Assembly: GCA_024398515.1 (NCBI GenBank)
Contig: JAKSIZ010000014.1
Coordinates: forward strand, 1 to 46,721
Direction: 5' to 3'
From: Bacteroidaceae bacterium
GTDB taxonomy: Bacteria > Bacteroidota > Bacteroidia > Bacteroidales > Bacteroidaceae
DNA: 46,721 nucleotides
In this document: positions 14,278 to 24,407 of the stretch, piece by piece
How positions within the stretch are numbered: position 1 is the first letter of the stretch
Layout: each line of letters begins with the position of its first letter
Program-made: the position numbers and the translations under genes
Notes under the pieces: generated by a model
Told to the model about the DNA's origin: nothing
Seen by the model: the letters and a program-made list of their open reading frames with translations, nothing else
Database searches by the model: none

Positions 14278-15423
14278 ATGAAACCAAGAGTAATAGCATT
14301 ATACCTGCCGCAATACCACCCAATACCCGAGAATGACGAATGGTGGGGCAAAGGATTTACCGAGTGGACAAACGTAGCAAAGGCGAAACCGCTGTTTCGT
14401 GGGCATTATCAGCCGAGGATTCCCGCTGATTTGGGCTTCTACGACCTAAGACTTCCCGAGGTCAGAGAGCAGCAGGCAGAGCTTGCACGCGAAGCTGGCA
14501 TAGAAGGATTCTGCTATTATCACTATTGGTTTGGCAATGGTCGGCAACTCTTGCAGCGTCCTTTCGACGAAGTTCTTGCAAGCGGAAAGCCAACACTTCC
14601 TTTCTGTTTGTGCTGGGCTAACCATGACTGGACTAACAAAACATGGAAGAAAGGGGCAAGCATGAAGCGCGATTCCATGATTATGAAGATGGAATACTCG
14701 ATGGACGACCACAAGGCTCACTTCAATCATCTGCTCCCTGCATTCCGCGATGAACGTTACATCAAGGTCGATGGCAAGCCATTGTTTGGCATTTGGGCAC
14801 CCAATGACTTCCCTGAAGTGGATCGTTTCATTGAACTTTGGCAGTCGATGGCACGCGAGAATGGGCTTCCTGGCATCCACTTTGTGGGCTATACGCAGAA
14901 TTGCACAGGGCAGTCGCGCGAAGGAAAACGCATCACTCTCTACGATACTGACCAAGCCGCAAACCTATATAATGCCGTGCTGAACAAAGGTTTTGATGCC
15001 GTAATGTCCGGAGGATTGTCTCGTGCACAGACTTTATGTCATGGAAAATGGCACATGATAAGGTATTATCTCGCTGGCAGAACGTTCCTCCCAGCCTCGA
15101 ATCGCACTGATTACGAGAAGGCAATGCGCTATTATTACGCACCGGAAGACGCGTGGGAGAGGGTTTATCCTACTCTTCTTCCACAGTGGGACCGCACACC
15201 TCGTGCCGGAATAAAGACCGATCCACTGACCAACAGCACTCCCGAGAAGTTCCAGAAAACGGTGGAAGAAGCCATCCGACTGATTGCCGACAAGCAACCA
15301 GAGCATCAGATTTTGTTCCTTAAAGCATGGAATGAATGGGGAGAAGGCAACTATGTGGAGCCTGATTTGAAGTTCGGACACGGATATATCGAAGCAATCC
15401 GCAATGCAATTATGAGATTTTAG
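14278..15423 (+). CDS. WbsX / glycoside-hydrolase-99-like protein
   Basis: 381 residues of the WbsX family, often found in O-antigen and capsule loci and annotated as GH99-like. Seen: RVIALYLPQYHPIPENDEWW, GKGFTEWTNVAKAKPLF, GIEGFCYYHYWFGNGRQLLQ, FCLCWANHDWT and FLKAWNEWGEGNYVEPD, which are the conserved blocks of this family. There is no signal peptide, so it is probably cytoplasmic. Whether it is a hydrolase or a glycosyltransferase is not settled from sequence. Its last 14 bases overlap the tail of the convergent GT4 gene. Confidence 0.85.
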   Translation: MKPRVIALYLPQYHPIPENDEWWGKGFTEWTNVAKAKPLFRGHYQPRIPADLGFYDLRLPEVREQQAELAREAGIEGFCYYHYWFGNGRQLLQRPFDEVLASGKPTLPFCLCWANHDWTNKTWKKGASMKRDSMIMKMEYSMDDHKAHFNHLLPAFRDERYIKVDGKPLFGIWAPNDFPEVDRFIELWQSMARENGLPGIHFVGYTQNCTGQSREGKRITLYDTDQAANLYNAVLNKGFDAVMSGGLSRAQTLCHGKWHMIRYYLAGRTFLPASNRTDYEKAMRYYYAPEDAWERVYPTLLPQWDRTPRAGIKTDPLTNSTPEKFQKTVEEAIRLIADKQPEHQILFLKAWNEWGEGNYVEPDLKFGHGYIEAIRNAIMRF

Positions 15424-16492
15424 GTGCGACAACCTGCCATGCCGACTCAGGACGATACTTGAGACTTTCCTTGTAAGCGTTCTGTTTTAGTTGCAAGAGC
15501 GTTTCCGGCGAGTCGTACAAGCGCTTGACAGCAGTGAAAAGATTGCTCAAAGCATCGTCGTCAAACTCTATTTTTTGGATAGGATGAACGCCTTCCATCA
15601 TCGGCACAAGGTTTCCTCCCTTGAAGATGTAGCCTGTTGTGCCGTCGTCAACAAGCAATTTTGCGTTTTGGAAATCAGACACAATGACTGGTATTCCCGA
15701 AAGATATGCCTCAAGAATACTGCCAGGGAACCCCTCGGTATAGTAATGTGTCGGCAGTAACATAACGTCGTAGTTGTTGAGAACCTCGGTTATATCGTCT
15801 GGCGTAAGCTCACAACAATACTTTGAATTTGGGTGACTGGCAAGGTTTTCAACGAAGTAATCGTGGTCGGCCTCGCCTATCTTTCCATAGAAATCAACGC
15901 TGATATTGAGACCGCTTTCGCTTATTTTGTCGCACAAATCGAAAATAATGTCGATGCCTTTCATCTTGATTACGCGTGCCATAAACACGCATTTCAGCAT
16001 CCCTTCCGTATGATGTGGCGTAGGAATGAAGTCGGTCATGCGGAAATTGCTCAATAGCGTGACGTTCTTGAAGCCATGTTTTTCCTTCAGTTTGCTTTCC
16101 ATCGTCTCGGTTTCAGCGAATACGCAGTTCACTCTGCGCAGCATAAATTCATGGATTGGGTTCTTGTCGAGGAAGTTTGAAAGCCAACCGCCAATCTGAA
16201 TAAAGTTTATTTTCACGCGGAAGATGAGTGACAATATATATATAATAGGAAAGATGTATGCCAAACTATTGCCCGCGGCAGGGTAGAATACGGTTGAAGC
16301 CTTGCAGAAATCACGGAACATTCGGAACATTGCAAGCTTTGACGTGTGCAGTTCTTCCGTGTCAAAATAGGAAACATCAGCGACGTTTTTCTTCAGCAGT
16401 GCATACACGTTGCGTGTCTTCACCGTTTGTCCGTCGAGTTGATTCTTTACAAAACCGAAATATCCAAGCACCAAAACCTTCATATCAATCAT
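15410..16492 (-). CDS. Glycosyltransferase family 4
   Basis: A 360-residue GT-B enzyme. The N-terminus is MKVLVLGYFGFVKNQLDGQ (from residue 4) followed by TVKTRNVYALL. The donor half has FMARVIKMKGIDIIFDL and EGFPGSILEAYLSGIPVIVS with the usual E-x7-E spacing. The start at 16492 overlaps the stop of the GH16 gene by ATGA. ATG 16483 is an alternative. It is the last gene of a three-gene - strand unit and meets the + strand locus tail to tail. Acceptor and donor unknown. Confidence 0.87.
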   Translation of the reverse strand: MIDMKVLVLGYFGFVKNQLDGQTVKTRNVYALLKKNVADVSYFDTEELHTSKLAMFRMFRDFCKASTVFYPAAGNSLAYIFPIIYILSLIFRVKINFIQIGGWLSNFLDKNPIHEFMLRRVNCVFAETETMESKLKEKHGFKNVTLLSNFRMTDFIPTPHHTEGMLKCVFMARVIKMKGIDIIFDLCDKISESGLNISVDFYGKIGEADHDYFVENLASHPNSKYCCELTPDDITEVLNNYDVMLLPTHYYTEGFPGSILEAYLSGIPVIVSDFQNAKLLVDDGTTGYIFKGGNLVPMMEGVHPIQKIEFDDDALSNLFTAVKRLYDSPETLLQLKQNAYKESLKYRPESAWQVVAPKIS

Positions 16493-17325
16493 TCATTTAG
16501 CTTGTAGAACTTCACCCAGTCAATGTCCATGTAGATAGGAAAATTGTCGAAATCCACGTGTTGGAGCCATTTGTTATAGCCTGCCTCGATGTTAAGTTTC
16601 AGAAACATTTCGTCAAGACCAAATGGATATTGCCCTTCTTCGCTTGTCTTTATCTTTGGATAGACGTGTGTCGTCGTGCCATTCATGGTGAAGATTAACT
16701 TGTCGGGAAGTATCTCGATGCCATAGACATTATATCGCGTCACGTCGTATGTTGGGTTTACTTGATGCTTTGGATAGTCCTTCTTGCCGAGTTTGTCAAT
16801 ATAATTTGTGTGAACTGTCTGCGAAATCGTGTTGCTTGTACCAATGTGTTCTACCAAGTCAATCTCTGCATAGTCAGGGTAGGGGAGGTAATGTTCCTGC
16901 GACATCCATATTGCCGGAACGCATCCTTCCACTTTGTTCATGCGAGCTCTTACCTCAACTTTACCATATTTAATATATACTTTATGCTGGGATTCTATTC
17001 CGCTGAGTATGTATCGCGCAGTGTCTGACGGATCAATACCGTCGTTTACCCTTCCGTAAAGCCTCAACCTGCCATTTGACACGTCAAACAGTGACGGATG
17101 AGTTGACTGCCATTTCTTCCAGGCAACGTTATTGTTGCGCGTCATCTTGGTCCAATACCTGCTGTTCAGACTGTCGCCATTGAAGTCGTCTTGCATTATC
17201 AGCGTATATTTTGGCTTACTTGTACGGCGGCTTGGTTGCTTTGCGTTGGCAGTGAGATATATTGTCGCACACGCAATTAAGCATACGATTGTGGCAAAAG
17301 ATGCTATTTTGTTGGCTCTTTTCAT
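16489..17325 (-). CDS. GH16-family beta-glycan hydrolase, probable lipoprotein
   Basis: 278 residues. The N-terminus (MKRANKIASFATIVCLIAC) is a signal sequence with a possible lipobox LIAC, placing Cys19 as lipid anchor. The catalytic motif EIDLVEH at residues 154-160 fits the GH16 pattern E-x-D-x-x-E (Glu154 nucleophile, Asp156, Glu159 acid/base). GKVEVRARM before it and AIWMSQEHY are also family features. GH16 enzymes cut beta-1,3/1,4-glucans or galactans, and the exact substrate is not visible. It lies between two glycosyltransferase genes with ATGA overlaps on both sides. It may therefore trim, release or turn over the polysaccharide made here (inference). Confidence 0.88.
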   Translation of the reverse strand: MKRANKIASFATIVCLIACATIYLTANAKQPSRRTSKPKYTLIMQDDFNGDSLNSRYWTKMTRNNNVAWKKWQSTHPSLFDVSNGRLRLYGRVNDGIDPSDTARYILSGIESQHKVYIKYGKVEVRARMNKVEGCVPAIWMSQEHYLPYPDYAEIDLVEHIGTSNTISQTVHTNYIDKLGKKDYPKHQVNPTYDVTRYNVYGIEILPDKLIFTMNGTTTHVYPKIKTSEEGQYPFGLDEMFLKLNIEAGYNKWLQHVDFDNFPIYMDIDWVKFYKLNE

Positions 17326-18365
17326 CGGTTACATTTTACGTTAAAACTCTTTCCGGTGACGACTTTCCATATTCCTTTCAGGTAGCCTATGCCGTAAGAA
17401 ATGTGCACGGCAAAGAATGTGAATGGCAGTATCAACGTCAACATTGGGCGATGAAGACGTTTGGCGTGCTTGAAACCAATCGCTATTCCTATTGCAAAAT
17501 ACATTAACATTACCATCGCAAAGATGATTGCGATGACGCTAAAGAATAGGAAATGTGTTGCAAAGTATGCTGCTGTGAACGCCAAACCAAGTATTAGTCC
17601 TACTACAAATGCTGCTGGAAAGAACTGTCTTATTGTTGCTGGATATCCGAGTTTCTTGTTGACCAAAGGCTTGTATAGGCCGTACTGATAGTACATCTTG
17701 CACATTTTGCTGATTGAATTACGTGCAGTGTACTCTATCAGCAACGGTATAAGATAGACTGTTCCGCCCGCATGTATCAGTCGCGCATTGAACTCATCAT
17801 CCTGATTTCGTACCAATTCTTCGTCGAAATAACCTATTCTGTCGAATACATCACGGCGGAAACAACCGAAAGGAACTGTGTCAACCTGTTTGTAAAGGTT
17901 TACTCCAATTCTAAAAGCTGAGTTTCCAACGCCGAACCAATGACTCGAACAAATGGCTATGGCATTGCATACATTGTTGTCTTTTGCCGGCATGGTATGC
18001 AAGAAACCACCCACATTGTCGGCATTCAGGCGGTAAAGTTCATGCACAAGTGTCGATATATAGTTCTTTGGATACTTGCAATGGGCGTCTAACCTGACGA
18101 TAACTTCGCCTTTTGATGCCTTTATTCCTGTGTTGAGAGCATAAGGAGCGACGCGCATGGGATTGTCAATAAGGTGCAGGAATGGGTGTTCTTCTGCATA
18201 TTTATCAATCACGTCGCGTGTGCCGTCGTTGCTCATTCCATCAACGAGGAACACTTCAAGTGAGTCTTTTGGATAGTCTTGTTCGAGTATTGAGTTTATA
18301 AAATCCTCTATGAATTTCGCTTCGTTGTAGATTGGTGCAACGATTGAAACGTATTTTTCTGCCAT
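17322..18365 (-). CDS. Membrane glycosyltransferase family 2 (ExoA-like)
   Basis: A 347-residue GT-A enzyme. N-terminal domain: VSIVAPIYNEAKFIEDFINS, LVDGMSNDGTRDVI and VRLDAHCKYPKNYI, where the LDAHC segment takes the place of the DxD metal site as in ExoA-type enzymes. Later come GGFLHTMPA and RNQDDEFNARL. Three to four hydrophobic helices end the protein (about 240-345), suggesting inner-membrane attachment. It is the first gene of the - strand trio and overlaps the GH16 gene by ATGA. A TACCTTTG box (complement of 18469-18476) lies about 105 bases upstream, but its partner TTG is only 14 bases away, so the promoter is uncertain. Confidence 0.87.
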   Translation of the reverse strand: MAEKYVSIVAPIYNEAKFIEDFINSILEQDYPKDSLEVFLVDGMSNDGTRDVIDKYAEEHPFLHLIDNPMRVAPYALNTGIKASKGEVIVRLDAHCKYPKNYISTLVHELYRLNADNVGGFLHTMPAKDNNVCNAIAICSSHWFGVGNSAFRIGVNLYKQVDTVPFGCFRRDVFDRIGYFDEELVRNQDDEFNARLIHAGGTVYLIPLLIEYTARNSISKMCKMYYQYGLYKPLVNKKLGYPATIRQFFPAAFVVGLILGLAFTAAYFATHFLFFSVIAIIFAMVMLMYFAIGIAIGFKHAKRLHRPMLTLILPFTFFAVHISYGIGYLKGIWKVVTGKSFNVKCNR

Positions 18366-18554
18366 AGGTTTCTGTTGTTTCTTATATTTGTTAACGCAAA
18401 AACGTGCCGTTTATTATGTGTTGGGCAACAAACATTACGTTCAATTTCGTTTTTTTTTGTTTCGGGTGCAAAGGTAATAAAAATCCATGACAAATGCGCA
18501 TAATTTTCCGCAATTATATTATATAATATGTACGCGCGTGCGTATGTGTTGGGC

Positions 18555-18680
18555 GACTCGAACGGTACCCCTCTACAATACGTTCTGTTGGGGGTAAAAA
18601 AAGTTGTACAACTTTTGCTCGAAAGTTGTACAACTTTCAGCTGAAAGTCGTACAACTTTTTTCCGAGTTAAGCGTTCGTC
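18555..18680 (+). repeat. Triple-palindrome repeat, copy B
   Basis: Palindromes lie at 18600-18615, 18622-18637 and 18644-18659 (the last has one change, AAAGTCGT), at a 22-base period. The left end ACCCCTCTAC...GTTGGGGGT can pair as a small stem. The right end is CGAGTTAAGCGTTCG. It lies between the divergent GT2 (-) and fusion-protein (+) genes. The rest of 18366-18799 is AT-rich with a GTACGCGCGTGCGTATG run at 18531-18547 and shows no gene. Confidence 0.9.
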
Positions 18681-18784
18681 TTGAATAAGCATTACGTTCA
18701 GGTGCGAGGAATGTATAAGAAGTTTTTTCATGCGAAATGTAAAAATCTTTGCCCGTGATAGTGCGAAAGTGGAAAATTTTGTGT

Positions 18785-18792
18785 AAGTTTGC
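18785..18792 (+). promoter_or_regulatory. Possible -7 box for the fusion-protein gene
   Basis: TAAGTTTG matches TAnnTTTG, but no TTG is found 18-21 bases upstream. If used, transcription would start within a few bases of ATG 18800, giving a nearly leaderless message. Confidence 0.35.
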
Positions 18793-18799
18793 AGAAAAT

Positions 18800-21700
18800 A
18801 TGAAGACTATGCGTGAAATGATTGATTGCTTCCTGCCATGTCAGGATGAAGACACGATAAAAAACACCATTGAAGAACTCAGTGCAAACCGATGCGTGAA
18901 CCGCGTTACGCTGCTCCACTCGCAGCCATGCAGCACCGAAAGCATACGACTGATTGCTGCCTCGGCAACGGCAGAGTATGTGCTCATCAACCTTAAGCCT
19001 ACGCCTGTCACGTTCGGCTATCTTGCCTTGCAGCGAATGATTCGTACCATTGCCGACTCCAATGCGGCTATGCTCTACAGCGACTTCTATTCGAACCTTG
19101 GAGGCAAGCGCAAGGCTCATCCCGTCATCGACTATCAGATGGGTAGCCTGCGCAATGACTTCGACTTTGGCAGCATAGTGCTTCTACGCACGTCGTTAGT
19201 GCAGCAATACGTGGCATCCAATCCGCCGCAGTACGAATATGCCGCCTTTTACGACCTCCGTCTTTTCCTAAGCCGAAAGGGCGAGATAATGCACCTGAAC
19301 GAGTTCCTATACACTGAAATAGAACTCGACTTGCGCACAAGTGGGCAGAAACAATTCGACTATGTGAACCCTGCAAACCGTGAAGTGCAGGTAGAAATGG
19401 AGAAGGCTTGCACCTCGCACCTTGAGAAAATCAATGCTCTTGTCGATACTTCCAAGTATATTGAACCGAACTTTGACGAGCAGATATTCCCCGTTGAGGC
19501 GTCGGTTATCATTCCTGTGCGCAATCGCGAGACCACGATTGCCGATGCAGTACGCAGTGCCCTTGACCAACAGACCGACTTCAAATACAATGTTATAGTG
19601 GTCGATAACCACAGCACAGACCGTACTACGGAGATACTTCATGCGTTGGCAGATGAGGATGAACGCGTCGTTCACATCATTCCTGAACGCGATGACCTCG
19701 GCATTGGCGGCTGTTGGAACCGTGCAATCAACGATGACCGATGCGGTCGTTTCGCTGTCCAACTCGACAGTGACGACTTGTATTCGTCGCCTCAGACGCT
19801 GCAAAAGGTGGTCAATGCCTTTCATAAACAGAAGGCAGCAATGATAATTGGGTCGTACAGAATGTGCGATTTCAACCTCTATACGCTTCCTCCTGGGCTT
19901 ATCGACCATGCAGAATGGACCGACGAAAACGGGCCTAACAATGCTTTGCGCATTAATGGACTCGGTGCACCACGTGCATTTTTCACCCCGATACTGCGCA
20001 TTGTGCAGATGCCAAACACAAGTTATGGCGAAGATTATGCCGTAGGTCTCATCTTTTCACGCCACTTCCGCATCGGGAGAATCTTTTCTGAACTCTATCT
20101 TTGCCGTCGTTGGCAGGGAAACTCAGACGCGGCTTTGAGCATAGAAAAGGTCAATGCAAACAATCTTTACAAAGACCGACTGCGCACAATGGAGATACTT
20201 GCACGCCAGCAAGCGTCGGAGGGAAAGGCTGATTTCGCTCATCAGACCACGCTTCAACGCTTCTTCAACCATCAGTTAGAGAAGTGGGACGAGGTGAGAA
20301 TGCGTTATTCGCAGTTGCGTGATGTGCAGGTTCGTGAACTTCCATGCGACAATCTTATGCTCAAAGTGCAGCATAATCCGTCGCGAATAGGCTCAACCGG
20401 AGCAAGGATTGATGCGAAGTCGATAGGCGAAAGGCCTTGTTTCCTCTGCGACAAGAACCGTCCGGCGGTGCAGATGGCGAAGGTTGTGGATGATAAATTC
20501 AATCTCTTAGTCAATCCATTCCCTATATTGCGCGAACATTATACCATCGTGCAGAACAAGCATAAGCCACAACTGATACTGAATAATTACGCTGAGATAT
20601 ATCGTCTTTTGGGACTTTTTCCTGAGACAATGGTGTTCTACAACGGTCCGAAATGCGGCGCGTCAGCTCCTGACCATGCACATTTTCAGGCAGGCACAAG
20701 CGGCGTTTTGCCTCTGCAAAGCGAATGGCAGAGGCTGAGCCGAGACTTGGAAATGTTGATTTCATTAGACGAAGGCAATTACGTGGCACGTGTCAACGGG
20801 TACATCTGTGCGGCGTTTGTGGTGAGAAGCAACAATGAAGAAAGTGGTACACAGCTTTTCCGCAGCCTGTATAAATCGTTGCCTCAGAAGAAAGATGAGA
20901 CTGAACCGATGATGAATATCGTTGCCTGGAAGGATGGTGATGCCTTTGTCGTGGTAGTCTTGCCGCGTGGAAAACATCGTCCTGACTGTTATTATAAGGA
21001 AGGAGAAGAGAAACTTTTGGTTTCGCCAGGCGCTATCGACATGGGCGGATTGCTTATAACTCCGCGCGAAGAAGATTTCCGTAAGATGACTCCAACGCTT
21101 GCAGCAAGTATATTAAAGGAATGCAGTCTGCCGGATGACAGGTTGGAAAAGGTGGTATTAAAGCTCAAGGCAAAGGGTGAAGCCGTTCAGCAAAGGGAAA
21201 AAAGCCTTGCACATCTGGCTCAGATAACGGAAGAGCCAAACGTAACAATCGGTATCGTCAGCGGAAAGAAGATAACATTTTCGCTGAACGAGACATACGT
21301 GGCGAAGGGAGAAGACATAGAAGGCCTACAGGTAGTAGAGTTCTCTGAAGGCGGAATACTATGGAATGGCAACAATTATCGCAAACTTTCTTTCACACCA
21401 AAGACCTCGTCGGCATCGTTTTCATTGCACGATGTGACGATAGGAAAGCAATTCCACTGGGAACGAAAAGAGACTCAAACGTTCAACGGAACGCTTCATC
21501 TCGTTGTGGAAGCCGACCAAATCACGGCGATAAACGAACTTCCTGTAGAAAAATACCTGACGAGTGTCATATCGAGTGAGATGAAATCGACGGCATCTTC
21601 CGAGTTCCTCAAGGCATCTGCGGTAATATCGCGTAGTTGGCTATTGGCTCAAATCGACAAGCGAAGCCGTAAGCAGGAGTCGGAAAATAACTTCTTCTCC

Positions 21701-22549
21701 TTTATAAAAAAGGACGATGAACTGATTCGTTGGTATGATCGTGAGGACCACACAATCTTTGATGTATGTGCCGATGACCATTGCCAGCGTTATCAAGGAA
21801 TAACAAAAGCAAACAACCAGACGGTAGTCGATGCTATTCGCGACACTCGCGGACAGATACTTATAGGCGAAGAAGGCATTTGCGATACGCGTTTCTCGAA
21901 GTGTTGTGGCGGTATCACTGAGGAGTTTCAGTATTGTTGGGAGGATAAGGAATACAGTTATCTGAAGGCTGTGACCGATACCGAACCGCAAGATAACGCT
22001 TTGCCTGACCTGACAATAGAGGAAGAAGCCGAGAAATGGATACGAAGTAATCCGGCATCTTTCTGCAATACTGACGACAAACAAGTGCTGTCGCAGGTGC
22101 TCAACGACTATGACCAAGAGACGAAAGACTTTTATCGTTGGCGAGTTGAATATACTCAGGAAGAACTTTCAGCGCTCATCAGCACCAAAATGAAGGAATC
22201 TTTCGGTGAAATCATCGACTTGATTCCGTTGGCACGAGGCAAGAGCGGACGAATTTGGAAACTTAAAATCGTCGGAACAGAAAGGTCAATGACGATAGGG
22301 AAAGAACTCGAAATACGTCGCACATTGAGTGAAAGTCATCTTTTCTCGTCGGCATTTGTGGTTGACAAAGAGTTTGCCGAGGGTAACACAACCGTTCCGT
22401 CGAAGTTCATCCTTACTGGAGCAGGGTGGGGGCATGGCGTCGGAATGTGCCAGATAGGTGCTGCCGTCATGGGCGAGAAAGGTTTTAAGTACGACGAGAT
22501 ACTCTTACATTATTATAATAACGCCGAAATAAAAAAGATATACAAATGA
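18800..22549 (+). CDS. Large fusion: GT2 - DUF4922 (GalT/HIT-like) - SpoIID/LytB protein
   Basis: About 1,249 residues from ATG 18800, which I prefer to 18749 because that start lies upstream of the candidate -7 box. Numbering here is from 18800. Residues 1-190 look like a degenerate GT-A domain. Residues 234-460 are a GT2 domain ([18 protein letters not shown]; metal site DSDD near 325). Residues 540-780 fit DUF4922: CFLCDKNRP near 542 and PDHAHFQAG near 625-635, where H-x-H-x-Q recalls GalT/Ap4A phosphorylase of the HIT superfamily. Residues 830-1249 are a SpoIID/LytB domain ([43 protein letters not shown]). SpoIID enzymes cut peptide-free glycan strands. No signal peptide is visible, which is odd for a wall enzyme. 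It overlaps the AmpG-like gene by 4 bases. Confidence 0.82.
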   Translation: MKTMREMIDCFLPCQDEDTIKNTIEELSANRCVNRVTLLHSQPCSTESIRLIAASATAEYVLINLKPTPVTFGYLALQRMIRTIADSNAAMLYSDFYSNLGGKRKAHPVIDYQMGSLRNDFDFGSIVLLRTSLVQQYVASNPPQYEYAAFYDLRLFLSRKGEIMHLNEFLYTEIELDLRTSGQKQFDYVNPANREVQVEMEKACTSHLEKINALVDTSKYIEPNFDEQIFPVEASVIIPVRNRETTIADAVRSALDQQTDFKYNVIVVDNHSTDRTTEILHALADEDERVVHIIPERDDLGIGGCWNRAINDDRCGRFAVQLDSDDLYSSPQTLQKVVNAFHKQKAAMIIGSYRMCDFNLYTLPPGLIDHAEWTDENGPNNALRINGLGAPRAFFTPILRIVQMPNTSYGEDYAVGLIFSRHFRIGRIFSELYLCRRWQGNSDAALSIEKVNANNLYKDRLRTMEILARQQASEGKADFAHQTTLQRFFNHQLEKWDEVRMRYSQLRDVQVRELPCDNLMLKVQHNPSRIGSTGARIDAKSIGERPCFLCDKNRPAVQMAKVVDDKFNLLVNPFPILREHYTIVQNKHKPQLILNNYAEIYRLLGLFPETMVFYNGPKCGASAPDHAHFQAGTSGVLPLQSEWQRLSRDLEMLISLDEGNYVARVNGYICAAFVVRSNNEESGTQLFRSLYKSLPQKKDETEPMMNIVAWKDGDAFVVVVLPRGKHRPDCYYKEGEEKLLVSPGAIDMGGLLITPREEDFRKMTPTLAASILKECSLPDDRLEKVVLKLKAKGEAVQQREKSLAHLAQITEEPNVTIGIVSGKKITFSLNETYVAKGEDIEGLQVVEFSEGGILWNGNNYRKLSFTPKTSSASFSLHDVTIGKQFHWERKETQTFNGTLHLVVEADQITAINELPVEKYLTSVISSEMKSTASSEFLKASAVISRSWLLAQIDKRSRKQESENNFFSFIKKDDELIRWYDREDHTIFDVCADDHCQRYQGITKANNQTVVDAIRDTRGQILIGEEGICDTRFSKCCGGITEEFQYCWEDKEYSYLKAVTDTEPQDNALPDLTIEEEAEKWIRSNPASFCNTDDKQVLSQVLNDYDQETKDFYRWRVEYTQEELSALISTKMKESFGEIIDLIPLARGKSGRIWKLKIVGTERSMTIGKELEIRRTLSESHLFSSAFVVDKEFAEGNTTVPSKFILTGAGWGHGVGMCQIGAAVMGEKGFKYDEILLHYYNNAEIKKIYK

Positions 22550-23835
22550 TGAAAAAGACAAATCCTTGGGCTTGGATCCCGACACTTTACTTTGCAGAAG
22601 GACTGCCAAATGCAGTCGTGACACTTGTTGCCGTGCTTATGTATAAGCGACTTGGCATGACAAATACCGAAATTGCATTCTATACTTCATGGCTTTATCT
22701 GCCTTGGGTAATCAAGGCAATATGGAGTCCGTTTGTCGATATATTGAAGACAAAACGCTGGTGGACCATTACTATGCAGTTGCTTATAGGCGCAGCATTG
22801 GGCGGAGTGGCGTTTACAATCCCTGGCGATTACTGGATTCAGGGCTCGTTGTTCTGCTTTTGGGTAATGGCATTCAGCAGTGCAACGCACGATATTGCCG
22901 CCGATGGATTCTATATGCTTGGCTTGGACGACCATCAACAGTCGTTCTTCTCGGGCATCCGCAGCACTTTCTTCCGCCTTGCAATGATGTTCGGACAAGG
23001 TGTTTTGGTAATGATTGCCGGCAACCTTGAGGTTGTTACGCGCAACATTCGTTACTCATGGAGCCTCACTTTCTACCTTGCAGCAGGCATAATGATTGCT
23101 ATAGGATTGTTCCATGGATTCATTCTTCCACGTCCGAAAGAGGATAGGGCAGCCGTTGCCGACGGTGCAGAACGCCCGACAGCAGCGAATATAATGAGCA
23201 ACTTTGCCGAAACTTTCGTCTCATTCTTCCGCAAGGATGGCATCATAGTCGCGTTGCTGTTCATCTTTTTCTACCGTGCACCAGAGGGAATGCTGACTAA
23301 AATTGTGCCGCTTTTCCTCAATGACCCGATGCACAAGGGCGGTCTTGGGCTCTCACCACAGGACATAGGTCTCGTGTCGGGAACGGTAGGATTGATTGGA
23401 TTGACCGTCGGAGGCATACTCGGAGGCATTATTGCTTCGCGTTGGGGACTGAAGAAAATGCTGTGGCCGATGGTTTGTGCCATCACACTTCCCGACTTGG
23501 TTTATGTGTATCTTGCCTATTTCCAGCCTGAAAGTTTGCTTCCTATTAATATATGTGTGTTCTTTGAGCAGTTCGGTTATGGCATTGGATTCACTGCCTA
23601 CATGCTTTACCTTATCTATTTCTGCCAAGGAGAACACAAGACAGCACACTATGCAATATGCACAGGTTTCATGGCTGCGTCGCTGATGTTACCAGGAATG
23701 ATTGCCGGATGGCTCGAAGACATGCTCGGTTATTCCACATTCTTCGTGGTTGTGACAGTGCTATGCGTAATAACTTTCATAGTTTCTGCCCTTGTAAAGA
23801 TTGACCCTGAGTTCGGTCGAAAGAAGAAAGAATAG
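22546..23835 (+). CDS. AmpG-like MFS permease
   Basis: A 429-residue major facilitator with about 12 membrane helices. The N-terminal [20 protein letters not shown] followed by [20 protein letters not shown] and [17 protein letters not shown] is characteristic of AmpG, the importer of anhydro-muropeptides released during cell-wall turnover. It starts inside the stop codon of the SpoIID fusion (ATGA), so the two are probably made together. A glycan-cleaving domain next to a muropeptide importer supports a recycling role (inference). Transport of another sugar conjugate cannot be excluded. Confidence 0.82.
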   Translation: MMKKTNPWAWIPTLYFAEGLPNAVVTLVAVLMYKRLGMTNTEIAFYTSWLYLPWVIKAIWSPFVDILKTKRWWTITMQLLIGAALGGVAFTIPGDYWIQGSLFCFWVMAFSSATHDIAADGFYMLGLDDHQQSFFSGIRSTFFRLAMMFGQGVLVMIAGNLEVVTRNIRYSWSLTFYLAAGIMIAIGLFHGFILPRPKEDRAAVADGAERPTAANIMSNFAETFVSFFRKDGIIVALLFIFFYRAPEGMLTKIVPLFLNDPMHKGGLGLSPQDIGLVSGTVGLIGLTVGGILGGIIASRWGLKKMLWPMVCAITLPDLVYVYLAYFQPESLLPINICVFFEQFGYGIGFTAYMLYLIYFCQGEHKTAHYAICTGFMAASLMLPGMIAGWLEDMLGYSTFFVVVTVLCVITFIVSALVKIDPEFGRKKKE

Positions 23836-23864
23836 TGCTACTTTATGTAAAATAATTATTGGTG

Positions 23865-24225
23865 TCCGCTAAACATCTCTAACAAGCTAAAATATTTCAC
23901 CATATATAAGGATAAGCCCTGCATAAACTTATTGGCTTGCCGCTTGCACAAAAGCGCGAAAGCGCGACTGCAAGAATCTGCGCTCCAAAGGAGCAACAAG
24001 CCATAAGCCCAGGGCATAGCGTAGCGGCGCCCTGGGTATAATGACGCAGACTAATTACGCTCTGTAAGAGCAAAAGCATTAAAACGCAATGCCCCAAGGA
24101 AGCTTTTGCCCTTACAGGGCGTGACATTAGAAACATACGCCTTACCCAGGGCGCCGCTACGCTATGCCCTGGGCTGATAGGTGTAAGCCTTTCAGGCTAT
24201 AATTTAGCGGACACAAATCTAAAAT
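23865..24225. repeat. Composite inverted pair of the CCCAGGGC dispersed repeat
   Basis: Terminal inverted repeats TGTCCGCTAAA 23873-23883 and TTTAGCGGACA 24203-24213 enclose about 320 bases. Inside, 24006-24038 is an exact 33-base inverted match of 24143-24175. Smaller matched parts (CTCTGTAAGAGCAAAAGC and GCTTTTGCCCTTACAGGGC) lie between. The - half carries the CGCTTGCACAAAAGCGCG module. The right half equals the repeat at 223-345. No gene is seen, and there is no transposase. Confidence 0.8.
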
Positions 24226-24237
24226 AATATAGTTTTA

Positions 24238-24405
24238 CATGTGAACGAACAGGTTGTAAACCCGATATGCACATAGTTCATGGCAACGCACTAGGTAAGA
24301 AGTTGAAATAACAACGCCCTACCAGTCTGAGCACTAGCATAAACGTGAGAAACCTGTATAAGAAACTCAATACCGTTCCAACAAAAGATTAGACTTGCTT
24401 AAAAT
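24238..24405 (+). other. Unidentified non-coding tract, possibly intron-derived
   Basis: About 165 bases without a reading frame, containing GTTG-AAATAA-CAAC and a twice-used CACTAG word. The stretch from ACATAGTTCATGGCAACGCA through CCCTACCAGTCTGAGCACTA reminds me of the 5' domain of bacterial group II intron RNA. No maturase gene follows and I could not verify this. It may be a fragment or something else. Confidence 0.25.
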
Positions 24406-24407
24406 CT

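Noticed and set aside
18555-18580. tRNA-like GTTCGAGTC on the - strand
   Set aside because: No acceptor stem, anticodon arm or D arm can be built around it, and the other copies of the same repeat lack the motif.
19307-19909. 200-codon frame on the - strand inside the fusion gene
   Set aside because: It lies antisense to a well-supported GT2 domain, has no start context or promoter and no recognisable domain.
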